Of a DNA stretch of 64,000 nucleotides, positions 60,576 through 64,000 are shown in pieces (position 1 is the first letter of the stretch; every line of letters begins with the position of its first letter). This DNA is from Chaenocephalus aceratus. Taxonomy: Eukaryota; Chordata; Actinopteri; Perciformes; Channichthyidae. The position numbers were made by a program, and so were the translations under genes. The notes under the pieces are model-generated. The model made no database searches and was not told the origin of the DNA. It worked only from the letters and a program-made list of their open reading frames with translations. Location of the stretch: NCBI GenBank assembly GCA_023974075.1, contig JAMFTG010000063.1:62001-126000 (forward strand). The letters are read 5' to 3'.

Positions 60576-60646
60576 GTGCCGCTAGTGTAGTGGTATCATA
60601 CAAAATTCCCATTCTTGTGACCCGGGTTCGATTCCCGGGTGGTGCA
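60576..60646 (+). tRNA. tRNA-Gly(CCC)-like, copy 16
   Basis: Acceptor GTGCCGC/GTGGTGC pairs with extra wobbles. Anticodon stem CAAAA/TCTTG has one A-C mismatch. Confidence 0.72.
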
Positions 60647-60821
60647 TGCAAGACGGTCTGAATATGGGTTGAGTAGGGGACAGACGAATAGAGAAAGGTA
60701 CAGAACTCTGAAAAGGACATTTAAAATCTCTTCCAGGCGGCGGAGTTGAGAGAGTCAGAGTTATTTGTAACCTTCGACATTGAATTTTCTTATCACTGGA
60801 CTCTAATGGTAAGAGCCAGAG

Positions 60822-60849
60822 TTGTATGATACCACTACACTAGCGGTGC
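60822..60849 (-). pseudogene. 5' half-tRNA-Gly in inverted spacer fragment
   Basis: On the minus strand gcaccgctagtgtagtggta continues to tcatacaa and stops in the anticodon stem, followed by ctctggctc from the spacer. Confidence 0.88.
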
Positions 60850-60963
60850 TTGTATTGTTCTTGTTTTGTATTGATTTGGACCCTGGAACTCTCGCAACCT
60901 AAGTGAGAATCATAAACCTAGACCAAATAAACACTTCTTTGTTTGAAGTTAGATTAACACAAA

Positions 60964-61007
60964 CACTGCCCGGGAATCGAAGCCGGGTCACAAGAATGGG
61001 AATCTTG
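60964..61007 (-). pseudogene. 3' half-tRNA-Gly in inverted spacer fragment
   Basis: On the minus strand caagattcccattcttg leads into the T arm and cagtgtttgtg. The fragment 60822-61007 is an inverted short-type spacer joined at the tRNA anticodon stem, sharing cttg with the spacer at the right junction. Confidence 0.88.
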
Positions 61008-61191
61008 TTCTTCTATAGCTAACTATATGACAAAAAGCTAATGCACTAGCAATTTTGAAGACGATGACTACAGACTTGTGAGGCCAAAATATTAAGGATA
61101 CACAGGGCACTCCAACATCTAGGAAAACCAAAAAACACTGTAATAGTCAATCTATTGATAGTTATATTATTTATAAACAAGCATAATACAA

Positions 61192-61263
61192 GCGCCGCTA
61201 GTGTAGTGGTATCATACAAGATTCCCATTCTTGTCGACCCGGGTTCGATTCCCGAGCGGTGCA
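61192..61263 (+). tRNA. tRNA-Gly(CCC)-like, copy 17, one-base insertion
   Basis: An extra C in the variable region (ttgtcgaccc) and CCCGA at the T-stem end. Length 72. Other arms consensus. Confidence 0.72.
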
Positions 61264-61369
61264 TGCAAGACGGTCTGAATATGGGTTGAGAAGGGGACGG
61301 AAGGATAGAGAAAGGTACAGAACTCTTAAATAGACATTTGAAATCTCTTCCATCTGCAGAGTTTTGAGA

Positions 61370-61410
61370 GATTCCCATTCTTGTGACCTGGGTTCAATTC
61401 CCGTGCAGTG
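61370..61410 (+). pseudogene. 3' half-tRNA-Gly, copy 8
   Basis: Half after ctgcagagttttgaga, ending cccgtgcagtg. Confidence 0.9.
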
Positions 61411-61518
61411 TTTGTATTAAACCAACTTCAAACAAAGAAGTGTTTATTTGGTGGAGGTTTATGATTCTCACTTAGGTTGCGAGAGGTCCAGGGTCCAAAT
61501 CAATACAAAACAATACAA

Positions 61519-61589
61519 GCGCCGCTAGTGTAGTGGTATCATACAAGATTCCCATTCTTGTGACCCGGGTTCGATTCCTGGGTGGTGCA
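61519..61589 (+). tRNA. tRNA-Gly(CCC)-like, copy 18
   Basis: All stems pair with two G-U wobbles (cctgg in the T stem, GTGGTGC acceptor). Confidence 0.85.
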
Positions 61590-61942
61590 TGCAAGACGTT
61601 CTGAATATGGGTTGAGTAGGGGAAGGAATAATAGAGAAAGGTACAGAACTCTGAAATGGACATTTTAAATCTCTTCCAGGCGTCGGAGTTGAGAGAGTCA
61701 GAGTTATTGTTACCTTCAACATTGAATTTTCTTATCACTGGACTCTAAGGGTAACTTGTTCTTCTAAAGCTAACTATATGACAAAAAGCTAATGCACTAG
61801 CAATTTTGAAGACGATGACTACAGACTTGTGAGGCCACAATATTTAGGATACACAGGGCACTCCAACATCAAGGAAAACCAAAAAACACTTTAATAGTAA
61901 ATATATTGATAGTTATATTATTTATAAACAAGCAAAACACAA

Positions 61943-62013
61943 GCGCCGCTAGTGTAGTGGTATCATACAAGATTCCCATTCTTGTGACCCGGGTTCGATT
62001 CCCGGGCAGTGCA
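61943..62013 (+). tRNA. tRNA-Gly(CCC)-like, copy 19
   Basis: Acceptor GCGCCGC/GCAGTGC has a C-A mismatch at 5-68. Other arms consensus. Confidence 0.75.
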
Positions 62014-62119
62014 TGCAAGACGGTCTGAATATGGGTTGAGTAGGGGACAGACGAATAGAGAAAGGTACAGAACTCTGAAATAGACTTTTGAAATCTCTTC
62101 CATCTGCAGAGTTTTGAGA

Positions 62120-62160
62120 GATTCCCATTCTTGTGACCAGGGTTCGATTCCCGTGCAGTG
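62120..62160 (+). pseudogene. 3' half-tRNA-Gly, copy 9
   Basis: Half with TTCGATT T loop and 3' end gtgcagtg. Confidence 0.9.
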
Positions 62161-62269
62161 TTTGTGTTATTCCAACTTCAGACAAAGAAGTGTTTATTTG
62201 GTGGAGGTTTATGATTCTCACTTAGGTTGCGAGAGGTCCAGGGTCCAAATCAATACAAAAACATTACAA

Positions 62270-62340
62270 GCGCGGCTAGTGTAGTGGTATCATACAAGAT
62301 TCCCATTCTTGTGACCCGGGTTCGATTCCCGGGTGGTGCA
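62270..62340 (+). tRNA. tRNA-Gly(CCC)-like, copy 20
   Basis: 5' acceptor GCGCGGC with GTGGTGC gives one G-G mismatch. Other arms consensus. Confidence 0.75.
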
Positions 62341-62696
62341 TGCAAGACGGTCTGGATATGGGTTGAGTTGGGGAAGGAATAATAGCGAAAGGTACAGAAC
62401 TCTGAAATGGACATTTTAAATCTCTTCCAGGCGGCAGAGTTGAGAGAGCCAGAGTTATTTGTAACCACTGCAACATTGAATTTTCTTATCACTGGACTCT
62501 AAGGGTAACTTGTTCTTCTAAAGCTAACTATATGACCAAAATCTAATGCACTAGCAATTTTGAAGACGATGACTACAGACTTGTGAGGCCACAATATTAA
62601 GGATACACAGGGCACTCCAACATCTAGGAAAACCAAAAAACACTGTAATAGTAAATATATTGATAGTTATATTATTTATAAACAAGCATATTACAA

Positions 62697-62767
62697 GCGC
62701 CGCTAGTGTAGTGCTATCATACAAGATTCCCATTCTTGTGACCCGGGTTCTATTCCCGGGCGGTGCA
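62697..62767 (+). tRNA. tRNA-Gly(CCC)-like, copy 21, weak
   Basis: The D loop loses a conserved G (gtgctat) and the T loop is TTCTATT, damaging both promoter boxes. Confidence 0.6.
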
Positions 62768-63123
62768 TGCAAGAAGGTCTGAATATGGGTTGAGTAGTGG
62801 AAGGAATAATAGAGAAAGGTACAGATCTCTGAAATGGACATTTTAAATCTCTTCCAGGTGGCGGAGTTGAGAGAGCCAGAGTTATTTGTAACCACTGCAA
62901 CATTGAATTTTCTTATCACTGGACTCTAAGGGTAACTTGTTCTTCTATAGCTAACTATATGACCAAAAGCTAATGCACTAGAAATTTTGAAGACGATGAC
63001 TACAGACTTGTGAGGCCACAATATTAAGGATACACAGGGCACTCCAACATCTAGGAAAACCAAAAAACACTGTAATAGTAAATATATTGATAATTATATT
63101 ATTTATAAACAAGCATAATACGA

Positions 63124-63194
63124 GCGCTGCTAGTGTAGTGGTATCATACAAGATTCCCATTCTTGTGACCAGGGTTCAATTCCCTTGCAGTGTT
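63124..63194 (+). tRNA. tRNA-Gly(CCC)-like, copy 22, chimera of full gene and half
   Basis: The 5' part is a full-type GCGCTGC gene; the 3' part carries the half-type T arm (ttcaattccc) and end gcagtgt. The acceptor GCGCTGC/GCAGTGT still pairs. T stem is poor. Looks like recombination near the anticodon. Confidence 0.65.
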
Positions 63195-63300
63195 TGTATT
63201 AAACCAACTTCAAACAAAGAAGTGTTTATGTGGTGTAGGTTTATGATTCTCACTTAGGTTGCGAGAGTTCCAGGGTCCAAATCAATACAAAACTATACAA

Positions 63301-63371
63301 GCGCTGCTAGTGTAGTGGTATCATACAAGTTTCCCATTCTTGTGCCCCGGGTTCGATTCCCGGGTGGTACA
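63301..63371 (+). tRNA. tRNA-Gly(CCC)-like, copy 23, weak
   Basis: Acceptor GCGCTGC/GTGGTAC has a mismatch, and anticodon stem CAAGT/TCTTG loses its closing pair. Only 177 bp after the previous copy. Confidence 0.62.
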
Positions 63372-63725
63372 TGCAAGACGCTCTGGATATGGGTTGAGTA
63401 GGGGACAGACGAATAGAGGAAGGTACAGAACTCTGAAAAGGACATTTTAAATCTCTTCCAGGCGGCGGAGTTGAGAGAGCCAGAGTTATTTGTAACCTTC
63501 AACATTGAATTTTCTTATCACTGGACTCTAAGGGTAACTTGTTCTTCTATAGCTAACTATATGACCAAAATCTAATGCACTAGCAATTTTGAAGACGATG
63601 ACTACAGACTTGTGAGGCCACAATATTAAGGATACACAGGGCACTCCAACATCTAGGAAAACCAAAAAACACTGTAATAGTAAATATATTGATAATTATA
63701 TTATTTATAAACAAGCATATTACAA

Positions 63726-63796
63726 GCGCCGCTAGTGTAGTGCTATCATACAAGATTCCCATTCTTGTGACCCGGGTTCGATTCCCGGGCGGTGCA
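63726..63796 (+). tRNA. tRNA-Gly(CCC)-like, copy 24
   Basis: Acceptor, anticodon and T arms are consensus. The D loop has gtgctat, as in copy 21, so the two units are sister duplicates. Confidence 0.78.
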
Positions 63797-63902
63797 TGCA
63801 AGAAGGTCTGAATATGGGTTGAGTAGTGGAAGGAATAATAGAGAAAGGTACAGAACTCTTAAATAGAGGTTTGAAATCTCTTCCGTCGGCAGAGTTTTGA
63901 GA

Positions 63903-63945
63903 GATTCCCATTCTTGTGACCTGGGTTCGATTCCCGGGCTGTGCA
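63903..63945 (+). pseudogene. 3' half-tRNA-Gly with full-type 3' end, copy 10
   Basis: Same half breakpoint, but the 3' end is ttcgattcccgggctgtgca with the full-type flank tgcgagacgg. Suggests exchange with full genes. Confidence 0.88.
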
Positions 63946-64000
63946 TGCGAGACGGTCTGAATATTGGTTGAGAAGGGGACAGACGAATAGAGAAAGGTAC

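Larger units (their letters stand above)
53920..64000 (+). repeat. tRNA-Gly tandem array, block 2 (continues past window)
   Basis: Twenty full tRNA-like genes and ten 3' halves, all on + except one inverted fragment. Start-to-start periods fall into about 425-427 bp and about 318-336 bp classes, from two spacer types. A hAT (54128-55267) and a foldback element (57800-59270) interrupt it. Confidence 0.95.

Overview
This is a vertebrate, almost certainly ray-finned fish (teleost), nuclear window. It holds two intron-rich genes, both on the + strand. The intergenic and intronic DNA is packed with hAT-type, TTAA-flanked and foldback DNA transposons, non-LTR retrotransposon pieces, (TG)n tracts and minisatellites typical of teleosts. 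Species cannot be named from the sequence.

Region 1 (1-13.9 kb): ftsj1, the tRNA 2'-O-ribose methyltransferase. Ten coding exons lie between 3439 and 13548, with AATAAA at 13885. Its introns carry many DNA transposons, several with recognisable target-site duplications (TSDs). Coding exon 4 is one base short of an open frame. Region 2 (14.6-32.1 kb): brd1 (BRPF2), the PHD/bromodomain/PWWP scaffold of the HBO1/MOZ-type histone acetyltransferase complex. A CRE-containing promoter and a probable non-coding first exon lie about 0.7 kb past the ftsj1 poly(A) signal. Ten coding exons run from 17279 to 30745. The first PWWP exon has one extra base, in a run of nine Cs. Two one-base lesions in otherwise intact conserved genes look more like assembly indels than real decay.

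Region 3 (32-45 kb): no protein gene seen. It holds transposon remnants, a roughly 175-bp satellite block with (CAA)n tracts, a tRNA-derived SINE, and several complex single-copy-looking stretches that could be conserved regulatory elements of a gene desert.

Region 4 (45-48 kb and 53.9-64 kb, running off the window): a tandem array of tRNA-Gly(CCC)-like genes. I count 24 full-length copies and 11 copies of a 3' half-tRNA. Two spacer types (about 355 bp and about 255 bp between genes) give repeat periods of about 426 and 327 bp and, where they alternate, a higher-order unit of about 752 bp. One copy reads UCC instead of CCC, some have compensatory acceptor-stem changes, one is a chimera, and one spacer fragment is inverted between tRNA breakpoints. 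I found no close Pol III T-run in the copies I checked. A LINE, a hAT element and a 1.47-kb foldback element have inserted into array units.

Region 5 (48-53.9 kb) splits the array. It contains tandem repeats, a 59-bp-arm near-perfect hairpin, and a decayed minus-strand gene encoding zinc fingers plus a tyrosine-recombinase-like domain, flanked by related direct repeats. This looks like a Crypton-like or otherwise little-described tyrosine-recombinase element. With the tRNA array it is the most novel content here.
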